Positions 42,199 to 51,780 of a stretch of 64,000 nucleotides of DNA are shown piece after piece. Origin of the DNA: Inquilinus sp052078665. Its GTDB lineage: Bacteria; Pseudomonadota; Alphaproteobacteria; DSM-16000; Inquilinaceae. A program made the translations under genes and the position numbers. The notes under the pieces were generated by a model. The model saw nothing but the letters and a program-made list of their open reading frames with translations, was not told the DNA's origin and made no database searches. How positions within the stretch are numbered: the first letter of the stretch is position 1; each line of letters begins with the position of its first letter. The DNA lies in the NCBI RefSeq assembly GCF_052078665.1, contig NZ_JBQJIK010000006.1, positions 1-64,000 of the forward strand, written 5' to 3'.

Positions 42199-43341
42199 AT
42201 GAAGATCTCCCGCCGCGGCCAGGTGCCGCCCTTCATCGTCATGGATGTGATGACCGCCGCCGCGGCGCGCGAGAAGACGCATGGCGACGTGCTGCATCTC
42301 GAGGTCGGCCAGCCCAGCACCCCGGCGCCGGCCGGCGTGCTGGCGGCGGCGCAGGCGGCGCTGCGCGACGACAGGATCGGCTACACCGTGGCGCTGGGCA
42401 TCCCGCCGCTGCGCCAGGCCATCGCCGACCATTGCGGCCGGGCCTACGGCACCGCGGTGGCGCCAGGGCAGGTGGTGGTCACCACCGGCTCCTCCGGCGC
42501 CTTCCTGCTGGCCTTCCTGGCCGCCTTCGACGTCGGCGACCGGGTGGCGCTGGCCGCGCCGGGCTATCCGGCCTACCGCAACATCCTGACCGCATTGGGC
42601 ATCGAGGTGGTGGAGATCCCGGCCGGGCCGGAGACCCGCTACCAGCCGACGCCCGAGCTGCTGGAGAAGCATGGCGGCAAGCTGGACGGGCTGATCATCG
42701 CCAGCCCGGCCAACCCGACCGGCACCATGCTGTCGCCCGAGGCGCTGGCCGATCTGACCGCCTATTGCGACTCGCGCTCGATCCGGCTGGTGTCGGACGA
42801 GATCTACCACGGCATCACCTACGGCATGGGCACGGCCACGGCGCTGCAGACCAGCGGCAGCGCCATCATCGTCAACAGCTTCTCGAAATACTATTCGATG
42901 ACCGGCTGGCGCCTGGGCTGGCTGGTGCTGCCGGAGGACCTGCTGCGGCCGGTCGAATGCCTGGCGCAGAATTTCACCATCTCGCCGCCGACCCTGTCGC
43001 AACACGCGGCGGTGGCGGCTTTCGATTGCGGCGAGGAGCTGGACCGCAACGTCGTCCGCTACGCCCGCAACCGCAGCCTGCTCCTGGAAGCGCTGCCGCG
43101 CGCCGGCTTCGACCGGATGGCCCCGGCCGACGGCGCCTTCTACCTCTATGCCGAGATCGGCCACCTGACCAACGACAGCGTCGAGTTCTGCCGGCGCATG
43201 CTGGCCGAGACCGGGGTGGCGGCGACGCCGGGCGTCGATTTCGACCCGGTGCGCGGCCACGCGACCATGCGCTTCTCCTTCGCCGGCGCGACCGAGGAGA
43301 TGGAAGAGGCGGCGGACCGGCTGCACCGCTGGCTGCGATAG
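42199..43341 (+). CDS. Class I/II PLP-dependent aminotransferase
   Basis: 380 residues from the ATG at 42199. The lysine for the PLP Schiff base is in NSFSKYYSMTGWRLGW and the PLP-phosphate region reads VTTGSSGAFLLAFLA; LVSDEIYHGITYG carries the aspartate and tyrosine contacts. It belongs with the aspartate-aminotransferase-like fold type I enzymes; the amino donor is unclear. An upstream GTG at 42151 would add 16 residues without family support. The stop is immediately followed by the MtgA start. Confidence 0.9.
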   Translation: MKISRRGQVPPFIVMDVMTAAAAREKTHGDVLHLEVGQPSTPAPAGVLAAAQAALRDDRIGYTVALGIPPLRQAIADHCGRAYGTAVAPGQVVVTTGSSGAFLLAFLAAFDVGDRVALAAPGYPAYRNILTALGIEVVEIPAGPETRYQPTPELLEKHGGKLDGLIIASPANPTGTMLSPEALADLTAYCDSRSIRLVSDEIYHGITYGMGTATALQTSGSAIIVNSFSKYYSMTGWRLGWLVLPEDLLRPVECLAQNFTISPPTLSQHAAVAAFDCGEELDRNVVRYARNRSLLLEALPRAGFDRMAPADGAFYLYAEIGHLTNDSVEFCRRMLAETGVAATPGVDFDPVRGHATMRFSFAGATEEMEEAADRLHRWLR

Positions 43342-44115
43342 ATGGCAAGGGCGGCGCGGCGCCGGGCGTCCCGCTGGCGGCTGCCGCGCCTGCCTCTGCC
43401 GCGACTCGCTCTGCCGGGCGCGCTCGGCCGCTGGTGGGGCCGCCGGCGCTGGTGGTCGAAGATCCTGTGGGGCCTGTTCGCCCTGCTGGTGCTGGCGCCG
43501 CTGGCGCTGACGGTCGTCTACCGCGTGCTGCCGGTGCCGGCGACGCCGCTGATGGTGCTGCGCCTGTTCGAGGGCGAGGGCTGGCATCGCGACTGGGTGC
43601 CGTGGAGCGGGATCGCGCCGGTGATGGCCAAGGCCGCAGTGGCGGCGGAGGACAATCTGTTCTGCCGGCATGACGGCTTCGACTGGGAGTCGATGCAGCA
43701 GGCCTGGGACCGCTACCAGTCCGGCGTCGGCCGGCTGCGCGGCGGCAGCACCATCTCGAACCAGACGGCGAAGAACGTCTTCCTGTGGGACGGCCGCACC
43801 TTCATCCGCAAGGGGTTCGAGGCCTATCTGACCGTGATGATCGAGGCGCTGTGGCCGAAGCGCCGGATCATGGAGGTCTATCTCAACGTGGTCGAGCTCG
43901 GCCCCGGCATCTACGGGGTCGAGGCGGCGTCGCAGGCCTATTTCGGCAAGAGTGCGGCGCAGCTTTCGGCGCGCGAGGCGTCGCTTTTGGCCGCGGTGCT
44001 GCCGAACCCGCGCGGCTGGTCGGCCGCCAAGCCGTCGCGCTATGTCGCCGGCCGTGCCGCCACCATCCAGCGCCGGATCGGCCAGCTCGGTGACCTGCTG
44101 GACTGCGTGGAGTAG
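43342..44115 (+). CDS. mtgA: Monofunctional peptidoglycan glycosyltransferase MtgA
   Basis: 257 residues. An arginine-rich cytoplasmic lead (residues 1-38) precedes one membrane anchor (WGLFALLVLAPLALTVVY). The GT51 domain shows the catalytic glutamate in AAEDNLFCRHDGFD (E103), RGGSTISNQTAKNVFL and the second-glutamate segment RRIMEVYLNVVELGPGIYG. It polymerises lipid II into glycan strands and lacks a transpeptidase domain. It starts on the base after the aminotransferase stop, so translation is probably coupled, though no biochemical link is obvious. Confidence 0.95.
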   Translation: MARAARRRASRWRLPRLPLPRLALPGALGRWWGRRRWWSKILWGLFALLVLAPLALTVVYRVLPVPATPLMVLRLFEGEGWHRDWVPWSGIAPVMAKAAVAAEDNLFCRHDGFDWESMQQAWDRYQSGVGRLRGGSTISNQTAKNVFLWDGRTFIRKGFEAYLTVMIEALWPKRRIMEVYLNVVELGPGIYGVEAASQAYFGKSAAQLSAREASLLAAVLPNPRGWSAAKPSRYVAGRAATIQRRIGQLGDLLDCVE

Positions 44116-44125
44116 GGAACCAGCC

Positions 44126-44974
44126 TCAGTTCCCGCCGGCGCAGGGCGGCTCGGTGCTGACCGATCCGGCGGCATCCCCGTCGAACTCGGCATAGATCCG
44201 GCCGAGGGTGGTCAGCGCGCCGGTGTCGTCGACCAGCCGCGAGGTGACGGTGGCCTCGCGATAGGCGCCGGCGCCCATCCAGGCATAGCGCTCGACATAG
44301 GGGCGGCGCTCCAGCTCGGGCAGGACGGTCGTCATGAACCGTTCCGTCGCCGCGGTGCTGTACCGGTTCTTGCGTCCGTCCCGCGCGGCCCAGTCGGAGA
44401 CGGCGAATTCGGTGATCCAGATCGGTTTTTTGTAGGTCTGGTGGATGTCGTCGATCTTGCGCAGGAAGCTCTTGGCCGACGGCGCCCCGTACCAGTGGAC
44501 GGCGACGAAATCATAGTCCTTTCCCTGTTCGGCCATCCGGGCGGAGAAGCCTTCGAACCAGGGGCCGAGCGCGTTGACGGCGGCCGGGCTGCCGATGCGG
44601 CGGGCGAGCGGCCTGAGCCGGTCCCAGGCGCCGACCGCCTGGTCGACCGACATGTCGGCCTGGCGCCGCCCGTCCGGCTCGTTGAAGGCCAGCAGCGCGC
44701 AGGGCGTCGGTCCGGCCTCGAGCTGCGCGACCTGCCGGTCCGCTTTCGCGCCGTCGGACCAGATCATCGGCACGAACTGCGCCGGCCCCGCCGACTCGAT
44801 CGGTTCGGTATTCCAGGTGTAGTACCAGCTCGCCTTGAGCAGCCTGATGGTTTCGGCCGCGCCGGCGTCCCCGGGACCGATCGCCACACCCTTCTTCTCG
44901 CCGGCGACCGAGGGCGCGGCGGCCGCGATCGCGAGCGTGCAGACGGCGGCACGGAAAAGGGCGGTACGTCTCAT
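44126..44974 (-). CDS. Exported GH128-like glycosyl hydrolase
   Basis: 282 residues from the ATG at 44974; the signal peptide ends near APSVAGEK. The body matches the Asl1-like glycosyl hydrolase core (GH128): ASWYYTWNTEP, FVPMIWSDGAK, LLAFNEPDGRRQADMS with the acid/base glutamate, and KKPIWITEFAVSDW with the nucleophile. GH128 members cut beta-1,3-glucans. Being exported, it could act on fungal or self-made glucan. It is convergent with mtgA and divergent from a molybdenum hydroxylase gene. Confidence 0.85.
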   Translation of the reverse strand: MRRTALFRAAVCTLAIAAAAPSVAGEKKGVAIGPGDAGAAETIRLLKASWYYTWNTEPIESAGPAQFVPMIWSDGAKADRQVAQLEAGPTPCALLAFNEPDGRRQADMSVDQAVGAWDRLRPLARRIGSPAAVNALGPWFEGFSARMAEQGKDYDFVAVHWYGAPSAKSFLRKIDDIHQTYKKPIWITEFAVSDWAARDGRKNRYSTAATERFMTTVLPELERRPYVERYAWMGAGAYREATVTSRLVDDTGALTTLGRIYAEFDGDAAGSVSTEPPCAGGN

Positions 44975-45251
44975 GTCGACCTCGACAGCTGGTCCTGGGG
45001 ATCGGCCGGGCAGGGGTAGCATTTCTGTCCTCCCGCGCAACCCTCACCACGATTCGGGCTGGAATCCGGGCCGGCCGAGCCTCTATCCTGGCGAGGCCTG
45101 CGCCCGGCCGGGGGGAGCGTTGCCGAAACGGCGTCTCTCAACCCGGGGCCCGCCCCTAGTCTGGATTCCACCAATTCTCGAGAGCCATGGCCGACGCCTC
45201 GCCATCGAGCGTGACGCCTTGGCTCCCTCCGCAGCGATCGAGGCTCCGCCG

Positions 45252-47609
45252 ATGAACGACGTCTTCAAGGCCGAGGATTCCGCCGCCCTGCAATTCGGCA
45301 TCGGCCAGCCGGTGTCCCGGATGGAGGACCCGGTCCTGCTCCGGGGCGAAGGCCGCTACACCGACGATGTCAGCCTGCCCGGCCAAGCCTATGCCGCCTT
45401 CGTGCGCAGCCCCCATGCCCATGGCGTCATCGCCGGCATCGACACCGAGGCGGCCCGCGCTATGCCGGGCGTGCTCGCGGTCTACACCGCTTCCGACCTC
45501 GCCCCGATGGGCTACGGGCCGCTGAAATGCGTGTTCGCGTTCCAGAATCGCGACGGCTCGCCGATGGCGGTGCCGCTGCGCCATGCGCTGGCCGTGGGCA
45601 AGGTGCGCTTCGTCGGCGACCCGGTCGCGGTGGTGATCGCCGAGACCGCCGATCAGGCGCGCGACGCCGCCGAGGCCGTCGCGCTCGACATCGACCCGCT
45701 GCCGGCGGTGACGCGCGTCGCGGAGGCGGTCGCGCCCGGCGCACCGCTTCTCTACGACGACGCGCCCGGCAACCTGGTGCTCGACTACCATTTCGGCGAC
45801 ACCGAAAAGGTGACCGAAGCCTTCGCCAAGGCGGCCCATGTCACCCGGCTGGAGATCCTGAACAACCGAATCGTCGTCAACGCCATGGAGCCGCGCGCGG
45901 CCGTGGTCGCCTTTGATGCCGAAACCGGCCGCTTCACCGTCCATGCGCCGAGCCAGGGCGTGTTCGGCAAGCGCAACAACCTGGCCGAGGCGATGGGCCT
46001 GCCGCCCGACCGGATCCATCTGATCACCGGCCATGTCGGCGGCTCCTTCGGCATGAAGGGCGCGGTGTTCCCGGAATATGTCTGCCTGCTGCACGCCACC
46101 CGCGCGCTCGGCCGGCCGGTGAAATGGACCGACCAGCGCTCCGACAGCTTCGTCTCCGACCATCACGGCCGCGACATGGAGGTGGTGGGCGAGCTGGCGC
46201 TCGACGCCGAGGGGCGCTTCCTCGCCACCCGCTTCACCGGCTACGGCAACCTCGGCGCCTATGTCTCGCCGGTCGGCCCGATGATGACCACGCTCAACAT
46301 CGCCAAGAACTCGATCGGCATGTACCGCACCCCGCTGGTCGAGGTGAACACGATCTGCGCCGTCACCAACACCGTGCCGATCGGCGCCTATCGCGGCGCC
46401 GGGCGGCCGGAGGGCAACTACTACATGGAGCGGCTGATCGACACGGCCGCCGCCGAGCTCGGCATGGACCGGGTCGAGCTGCGCCGCCGCAACATGGTGG
46501 CGCCGGGCGAGCTGCCCTGGCAGACCCCGGCGGGTACGGCCTATGACAGCGGCGACTTCCCGGGCCTGCTCACCCGCGCCGTCGAAGCCGCGGATTGGGA
46601 CGGCTTCGCCGCCCGCCGGGAGGAGAGCGCCGCCCGCGGCAAGCTGCGCGGCCGCGGCATCGGCTGCTATCTCGAGGTCACGGCGCCGCCGGCCAACGAG
46701 ATGGGCGGCCTGCATTTCGAGCCGGACGGCACCGTCACCATCGTCACCGGCACGCTCGACTACGGCCAGGGCCACTGGACGCCCTTCGCCCAGGTGCTGC
46801 ATTCGAAGCTCGGCATCCCGCTCGACCGCATCCGCCTGGTCCAGGGCGACAGCGACCGCCTGATCGCGGGCGGCGGCACCGGCGGCTCGAAATCGATCAT
46901 GGCCAGCGGCGCCGCGATCCTGGAGGCGGGCGATCTGGTGATCGAGAAGGGAAGGCAGATCGCCGGCCACCTGCTGGAGGCCGGCGCCTTCGACGTCGAG
47001 TTCCGCAACGGCCGCTTCACAGTGGCCGGCACTGACCGCGGCATCGGCCTGATGGAACTGGCCGGCCGGCTGACCGCGGGGCTGCAGCTGCCGCCCGACG
47101 TGCCGGACTCGCTCGACGTGGACCACATCTTCAAGCAGGCGCCATCGGCCTATCCGAATGGCTGCCACGTCGCCGAGGTCGAGATCGATCCGGACACCGG
47201 CATCACTTCGGTGGTGCGCTATGTGATGGTCAATGATTTCGGCACGGTGGTGAACCCGCTGCTGGTCGAGGGCCAGTTGCATGGCGGCGTCATGCAGGGC
47301 GTCGGCCAAGCGCTGATGGAGCGCACGGTCTATGACGGAGAGGGCCAGCTGACCACCGGCTCCTTCGTCGACTACCAGATGCCGCGCGCCGCCGACGCCC
47401 CGCCGGTCTTCACCTTCGAGAGCCGGCCGCAGCCGACCGCGACCAACCCGCTGGGCGCCAAGGGCTGCGGCGAGGCCGGCTGCGCCGGGTCGCTGCCGGC
47501 GGTGATGAACGCCGTGGTCGACGCGCTCTCCGGCCTGGGCATCCGCCACATCGACATGCCGGCGACGCCGCTGGCGATCTGGCAGCGGATCGCGGCGGGG
47601 CAGGGGTGA
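45252..47609 (+). CDS. Xanthine dehydrogenase-family molybdopterin-binding subunit (CoxL form II-like)
   Basis: 785 residues. The large-subunit pattern is complete: IGQPVSRMEDPVLLRGEGRY at the start, GGSFGMKGAVFPEY for the molybdopterin, the AYRGAGRPEG loop that marks form II CoxL-like enzymes rather than true CO dehydrogenase, and the catalytic glutamate in GAKGCGEAGCAGSLP. It would hydroxylate an aldehyde or N-heterocycle. The FAD and 2Fe-2S subunits normally encoded alongside are absent; instead a flavin reductase gene overlaps its stop. The ATG at 45252 gives the family N-terminus. Confidence 0.92.
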   Translation: MNDVFKAEDSAALQFGIGQPVSRMEDPVLLRGEGRYTDDVSLPGQAYAAFVRSPHAHGVIAGIDTEAARAMPGVLAVYTASDLAPMGYGPLKCVFAFQNRDGSPMAVPLRHALAVGKVRFVGDPVAVVIAETADQARDAAEAVALDIDPLPAVTRVAEAVAPGAPLLYDDAPGNLVLDYHFGDTEKVTEAFAKAAHVTRLEILNNRIVVNAMEPRAAVVAFDAETGRFTVHAPSQGVFGKRNNLAEAMGLPPDRIHLITGHVGGSFGMKGAVFPEYVCLLHATRALGRPVKWTDQRSDSFVSDHHGRDMEVVGELALDAEGRFLATRFTGYGNLGAYVSPVGPMMTTLNIAKNSIGMYRTPLVEVNTICAVTNTVPIGAYRGAGRPEGNYYMERLIDTAAAELGMDRVELRRRNMVAPGELPWQTPAGTAYDSGDFPGLLTRAVEAADWDGFAARREESAARGKLRGRGIGCYLEVTAPPANEMGGLHFEPDGTVTIVTGTLDYGQGHWTPFAQVLHSKLGIPLDRIRLVQGDSDRLIAGGGTGGSKSIMASGAAILEAGDLVIEKGRQIAGHLLEAGAFDVEFRNGRFTVAGTDRGIGLMELAGRLTAGLQLPPDVPDSLDVDHIFKQAPSAYPNGCHVAEVEIDPDTGITSVVRYVMVNDFGTVVNPLLVEGQLHGGVMQGVGQALMERTVYDGEGQLTTGSFVDYQMPRAADAPPVFTFESRPQPTATNPLGAKGCGEAGCAGSLPAVMNAVVDALSGLGIRHIDMPATPLAIWQRIAAGQG

Positions 47610-48193
47610 TCCGGCGCATGGACCCGCACGTCGCTCCTGTCGCCCTCGACAAGGCGTCCAGGCTGATCAACCACGGCCCCACGGTGCTCGTTTCCGCCCG
47701 CTCCGGCGGCGTGGACAATGTGATGGCCGCGGCCTGGGCCTGCGCGCTCGACTTCGCACCGCCCAAGCTGACCGTGGTGCTGGACAAGATCGCCCGGACG
47801 CGGGTGCTGGTCGAGGAGAGCGCCACCTTCGTCATCCAGGTCCCGACCGCCGCCCAGCTCGAGCTGACGCGGGCGGCGGGCACCCGGAGCCTGGCCGCCG
47901 AGCCGGACAAGCTGGAGCGCATCGGCGTCGAGCTGTTCCAGTTCGCCGGCCACGATCTCCCCTTCGTCGCGGGGTGCTCGGCGTGGCTGGCGTGCCGGCT
48001 CATTCCAGAGCCGCATATCCAGCAGGCCTACGATTTGTTCATCGGCGAGGTCGTCGGCGCCTGGGCCGACACCCGCGTGTTCCGCGACGGCCGATGGCAC
48101 TTCGAGAGCGCCGGACCGGAATGGCGCAGCCTGCACCATGTCTCGGGCGGTCACTTCTATGCGATCGGCGAGGCCCTGGCCGCCCAGTCCTAA
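47606..48193 (+). CDS. Flavin reductase-like FMN-binding protein
   Basis: 195 residues from a GTG at 47606 that overlaps the previous stop (GTGA); an ATG at 47618 is the alternative. The split-barrel FMN domain shows LINHGPTVLVSARSGGVDNV, PPKLTVVLDKIARTR and FAGHDLPFVAGCSAWLACRL. Such proteins reduce flavin or use it as a tightly bound cofactor. Coupling with the molybdenum hydroxylase subunit suggests that they act in one redox pathway, possibly with this protein taking electrons, but that is inference. Confidence 0.87.
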   Translation: MIRRMDPHVAPVALDKASRLINHGPTVLVSARSGGVDNVMAAAWACALDFAPPKLTVVLDKIARTRVLVEESATFVIQVPTAAQLELTRAAGTRSLAAEPDKLERIGVELFQFAGHDLPFVAGCSAWLACRLIPEPHIQQAYDLFIGEVVGAWADTRVFRDGRWHFESAGPEWRSLHHVSGGHFYAIGEALAAQS

Positions 48194-48217
48194 GGCCCGG
48201 GCGGTTCTGCCGGTCTC

Positions 48218-49735
<1,518 letters not shown>

Positions 49736-49749
49736 GCGTCAGGCCCCGA

Positions 49750-50253
49750 TCACGAGAACAGCTTTTCCAGCGGGCCCGCCGGCAGGGTCAGGTCCAGCCC
49801 GGTGCTGAAGATGAACCAGACCACGAAGGCGAAAACGATGCCGATCGGGATGGTCCGCCACAGCGGGCCGCGGCCGAAGGCCTTCACGGTCGCGGCGAAC
49901 AGGAGGCCGGTGGCGATCGAGAAGCCGGCCGTGTTCAGCAGCAGCATCTGGGCGGCGAGGCCGCCGATGATCCAGATGATCGGCGGCAGGTTGTCCTTCT
50001 CGCGCGCCGGCGGGTCGCCGCGCCAGGCGGCGACCGCCGTCCACGCCGCCATGATCAGCAGCAGGCCGCCGATCAGGCGGGGGAAGATCGCGGGCCCGAA
50101 CCGGGCCGCGAATCCCCTCACATTGAGCTGGCTGGCGTCCCAGAACAGCACCACGGCGGCGACAGCCAGGGCCGCGGCGATCCCCAGGACCGGCCAGTCC
50201 GGCCGACGCCCCTCAGCATGTTTCGGCGTGGCGTGTTCCGGGGCGGCGCTCAT
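49750..50253 (-). CDS. tctB: Tripartite tricarboxylate transporter small permease TctB
   Basis: 167 residues with four membrane segments (VLGIAAALAVAAVVLF, FPRLIGGLLLIMAAWT and others) and the short cytoplasmic middle typical of TctB. The start overlaps the stop of tctC by four bases (ATGA), and tctA follows after 14 bases, so this is a tight operon. It forms the small membrane subunit of the carboxylate transporter. Confidence 0.92.
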   Translation of the reverse strand: MSAAPEHATPKHAEGRRPDWPVLGIAAALAVAAVVLFWDASQLNVRGFAARFGPAIFPRLIGGLLLIMAAWTAVAAWRGDPPAREKDNLPPIIWIIGGLAAQMLLLNTAGFSIATGLLFAATVKAFGRGPLWRTIPIGIVFAFVVWFIFSTGLDLTLPAGPLEKLFS

Positions 50254-51197
50254 TCGGCCAGACCGATGTCTTTGAGGATCTGGCCGGTGGTGCCGATGTC
50301 GGCGGCGAGCTGCTTGTCGAACGCGTCGCCGGCCAGGTAGGTGTCGATCCAGCCCTTGGTCTTCAGCGTGTCCTGCCAGGTCTTGGACTTGGCCAGCTTC
50401 TCGATATCGGCGGCGACGGCGGCCTTCTGCTCGGCGCTCAGCCCCGGCGCCGCGGCGACCATGCGCCAGTTCTGCACCACCACGTCGAGCCCGGATTCCT
50501 TCAGGGTCGGGGCCTCGACGCCCGGCAGCCGCTCGGCGCTGGACACCGCCAGGACGCGCAGCGCCCCGGCCTTCACCTGGGAGTCGAACTCGCCATAGCT
50601 GGAGATGCCGGCCGTCACCTGGCCGCTGAGCACCGCCGCCAGGGCCTCACCGCCGCCGGAATAGGCGATGTAGTTGATCTCGGTCGGGTCGACCCCGGCC
50701 GCCTTGGCGATCAGCCCGACCGCGATGTGGTCGGTGCCGCCGGCCGAGCCGCCGGCCCAGGTCACGCCGCCCGGATCCTTCTTCAGGGCTTCGACCAGCT
50801 CCTGCACCGTCTTCAGCGGCGAATCCTTGGGCACCACGATCGCCTCGTACTCGCCGGTCAGGCGGGCGATCGGGGTGACGTCGGCCAGGGTGACCTGCGA
50901 CTTGTTGGTGATGATGCCGCCGACCATGACGTAGCCGCCGACGATCAGGGCCTTGGGGTCGCCCTTGTTCTGGCTCACGAACTGGGCCAGGCCGATCGTG
51001 CCGGCGGCGCCGGGCACGTTGACGACCTGGACGCTGCGCGAGATGCCCTCGGTCTGCAGCGCGGCCTGCATCGACCGCGCGGTCTGGTCCCAGCCGCCGC
51101 CGGGCGCGGCCGGCGCGATGATGGTGTAGTCGTTGGCCCGGGCCGCCAGCGGCAGCGCCAGGACGGCCGCCAATGCGGCGATCGCGAATGTCTTCAT
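50250..51197 (-). CDS. tctC: TctC/Bug-family periplasmic carboxylate-binding protein
   Basis: 315 residues from the ATG at 51197. The signal peptide MKTFAIAALAAVLALPLAARA ends before NDY. The ligand loops YTIIAPAAPGGGWDQTARSM and NVPGAAGTIGLAQF are the characteristic TctC/BugT motifs; ligands of the family are citrate, tartrate, nicotinate and similar acids. First gene of the transporter operon. A TctDE-type two-component system with a fused sensor kinase lies upstream on the same strand and is the likely regulator. Confidence 0.94.
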   Translation of the reverse strand: MKTFAIAALAAVLALPLAARANDYTIIAPAAPGGGWDQTARSMQAALQTEGISRSVQVVNVPGAAGTIGLAQFVSQNKGDPKALIVGGYVMVGGIITNKSQVTLADVTPIARLTGEYEAIVVPKDSPLKTVQELVEALKKDPGGVTWAGGSAGGTDHIAVGLIAKAAGVDPTEINYIAYSGGGEALAAVLSGQVTAGISSYGEFDSQVKAGALRVLAVSSAERLPGVEAPTLKESGLDVVVQNWRMVAAAPGLSAEQKAAVAADIEKLAKSKTWQDTLKTKGWIDTYLAGDAFDKQLAADIGTTGQILKDIGLAE

Positions 51198-51427
51198 GAG
51201 TGTCCTCCCCCTTGTCGATCTGGTTTTGGCCGAAAGCATAGCGCCCCGTGCGCGCGGCGCACAGGATGGTCGCTTATCGGCCGTTGCTGATGGACGGAAT
51301 TCGGATGGGCCGCCGCCGGTCGCGGGGCTCTTGCCTCTCGGGTGACATCGGGACCTCCCTGGCCTGTTGCTTCTGCCCGGGCATCGCGATCGGCCCGGTT
51401 GCAGGGATCAGTCTAGCCGCCGAACCT

Positions 51428-51451
51428 GTCAGCGTCCTGTCATCGGCTCGG
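51428..51451. repeat. Direct repeat, distal copy (duplicated sensor gene 3' end)
   Basis: 24 bases identical to 51757-51780, and the next four match apart from T for C. The other copy is the last coding part and stop codon of the fused sensor kinase gene. The two copies are 329 bases apart and enclose the small coiled-coil gene. Confidence 0.8.
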
Positions 51452-51486
51452 TGCCCGACGTCAGGTCCCAGGTGGCGAGGATTGGG

Positions 51487-51711
51487 TCAGGCCGCGATCA
51501 GATTGAGCCGCTTCTCGATCCGGTCGAGCCGGGCTTCGATGCGGTCGATGCGAGCGGACTGGCCGGCGAAATCGGCGTGCAGCCCGGCCACCTGGGTTTC
51601 CAGAGAGGTCAGGCGTCGGCCATGGTCCTGCTGCGTCTCGATCACCCGATCGATCTTCTCGTCGATGCGGCGGAGATAGACCAGCATCAGGTTGTCGAGC
51701 TCGTCCGTCAT
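51487..51711 (-). CDS. Small coiled-coil protein, unknown
   Basis: 74 residues from the ATG at 51711; a longer start at 51747 is possible and neither has a strong ribosome-binding site. Nearly the whole protein is one heptad coiled coil: LMLVYLRRIDEKIDRVIETQ, then LTSLETQVAGLHADFAGQSA and RIDRIEARLDRIEKRLNL. Very similar short coiled-coil proteins appear in many alphaproteobacteria, often as several unlinked copies. It is bracketed by a 24-base direct repeat derived from the 3' end of the neighbouring sensor gene. The role is unknown; an oligomerising partner is plausible. Confidence 0.75.
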   Translation of the reverse strand: MTDELDNLMLVYLRRIDEKIDRVIETQQDHGRRLTSLETQVAGLHADFAGQSARIDRIEARLDRIEKRLNLIAA

Positions 51712-51756
51712 GCTGGAAATATGGCGGCGGCGGGCCTCGGTGTCCATGGCTTGGGC

Positions 51757-51780
51757 GTCAGCGTCCTGTCATCGGCTCGG
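51757..51780. repeat. Direct repeat, gene-end copy
   Basis: These 24 bases contain the stop codon (51758-51760) and last codons of the fused sensor kinase gene and are repeated exactly at 51428. See that entry for the bracketed coiled-coil gene. Confidence 0.8.

Noticed and set aside
45171..45251. Earlier start for the molybdenum hydroxylase subunit
   Set aside because: Upstream codons in the same frame have no similarity to the family, and the ATG at 45252 gives the standard N-terminus.
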